From Dysgonomonas sp. PF1-14 (GTDB taxonomy: Bacteria > Bacteroidota > Bacteroidia > Bacteroidales > Dysgonomonadaceae), in assembly GCF_029892965.1 (NCBI RefSeq), contig NZ_JARXWN010000004.1:186001-250000 (forward strand): 64,000 bases of DNA, read 5' to 3'. The position numbers were made by a program, and so were the translations under genes. Within the stretch, counting starts at the first letter, position 1; every line of letters starts with the position of its first letter. Shown here piece by piece: positions 63,427-64,000 of the stretch. The notes under the pieces were generated by a model. That model searched no databases. It had not been told where the DNA came from and saw nothing but the letters and a program-made list of their open reading frames with translations.

Positions 63427-64000
63427 ATGAAGGTAGATATTTGTTTCACCCCCGCATTATATCCTTATTATTCGGACGATGACAGCGATAAGATTGTTGT
63501 CGTAGTCGATATTTTTCGGGCTACAACTACCATGTGTGCCGCTTTGAATAACCGGGCAAGAGCAATTATTCCCGTTGCGTCTATCGAAGAGGCTCAGGCA
63601 TATAAATCAAAAGGCTATCTGGTAGGGGCGGAGCGAAATGTAAGACGTTGCGACTTTGCCGATTTTGGTAATTCTCCATTCGACTACACCGAAGATAAAG
63701 TAGGCGATAAGGAAGTCGTTTTTACGACGACTAACGGCACGCAGGCTATCGAAATGGCTAGTGCTGCGGGAACTCTTATTATCGGTGCATTTTCTAATAT
63801 AGATGCAGTAGCTGATTTTTGTGTAGGTATGCAGAAAGATGTGATTGTGCTTTGTGCCGGATGGAACAACCGCTTTAATATAGAAGATTCGCTTTTTGGT
63901 GGTGCTTTAGCCAGACGACTTATTGGTAGAGGATATGCGTCAGCCTCAGATGCTACACAGGTTGCCCTGTCTATGTGGGAAGAAGCTAAGCCGGATGTCC
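63427..64000 (+). CDS. 2-phosphosulfolactate phosphatase-like protein (ComB family, partial)
   Basis: The gene starts at 63427 and runs off the right edge after ~191 codons. It begins MKVDICFTPALYPYYSDDD and has the ComB-family motifs VVVDIFRATTTMCAAL, LVGAERN, FGNSPFDY, TTTNGTQAI and CAGWNN with NIEDSLFGGAL. ComB hydrolyses 2-phosphosulfolactate in coenzyme M synthesis in archaea; bacterial homologues occur without that pathway, so the true substrate here is uncertain. It overlaps kdsA's operon and may be a general phosphatase. Confidence 0.85.
   Translation, partial: MKVDICFTPALYPYYSDDDSDKIVVVVDIFRATTTMCAALNNRARAIIPVASIEEAQAYKSKGYLVGAERNVRRCDFADFGNSPFDYTEDKVGDKEVVFTTTNGTQAIEMASAAGTLIIGAFSNIDAVADFCVGMQKDVIVLCAGWNNRFNIEDSLFGGALARRLIGRGYASASDATQVALSMWEEAKPDV

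Overview
The window is a piece of a Bacteroidetes chromosome, most likely Bacteroidales and plausibly Dysgonomonas-like; the genus is inferred from overall gene style and not proven. The evidence is two SusC/SusD pairs, a SusE-type protein, a GH97 alpha-glucosidase, promoters with the Bacteroidetes -7 motif TAnnTTTG, little Shine-Dalgarno signal, and many short palindromic intergenic repeats. I see no rRNA, tRNA, CRISPR array, transposase or prophage. Most genes lie on the minus strand.

Layout. 1-6763: a glycan-uptake locus with a partial SusD lipoprotein, its SusC receptor and a SusR-like membrane sensor-regulator. 7007-9378: small secreted or membrane proteins of unknown role, with a duplicated and broken gene fragment. 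9466-15711: a four-gene heavy-metal efflux operon (His-rich protein, His-rich adaptor, CzcA/CusA-type pump, TolC-type channel). 15898-30801: mostly housekeeping genes, namely aspartase, an EF-G paralogue with degenerate GTPase motifs (EF-G2), a hypothetical protein, a VWA lipoprotein, an AsmA-like protein, an rRNA-methyltransferase-like enzyme, a HerA/DUF853 ATPase, a GT-C-like membrane protein and prephenate dehydrogenase. 30983-46107: a starch-type locus with susB (GH97), a TlpA/DUF4369 thiol protein, two modular surface proteins behind duplicated ~750-bp upstream regions, and susE-susD-susC. 46827-52520: an HAE1-type RND drug-efflux operon. 52680-56443: a tandem pair of secreted hypotheticals, an HTH protein whose tail is encoded by a palindromic repeat, and PhoH. 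56965-62324: a five-gene operon with an ECF S-component, a phosphoribosyltransferase, a TonB receptor, DUF362 and a NapH/NapG-like Fe-S fusion. 62630-64000: kdsA and a partial 2-phosphosulfolactate-phosphatase-like gene.

How the parts work together. The starch locus would bind starch at the surface (SusD, SusE), import oligosaccharides (SusC) and cut them to glucose in the periplasm (SusB). A perfect 14-bp palindrome of the LacI/MalR operator type lies upstream of susB and a close variant upstream of susC, suggesting shared maltose-type control. The most unusual signal is a conserved short ORF at the start of three leaders: upstream of susC and of both modular surface proteins. Its peptides share the pattern F(A/S)xVxFxx(E/D)NLxVxxILxxR. 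At the two surface-protein loci it starts about 20-25 nt after a predicted transcription start, ahead of a roughly 600-nt leader. The five-gene Fe-S/ECF/TonB operon is the second candidate for an undescribed system.
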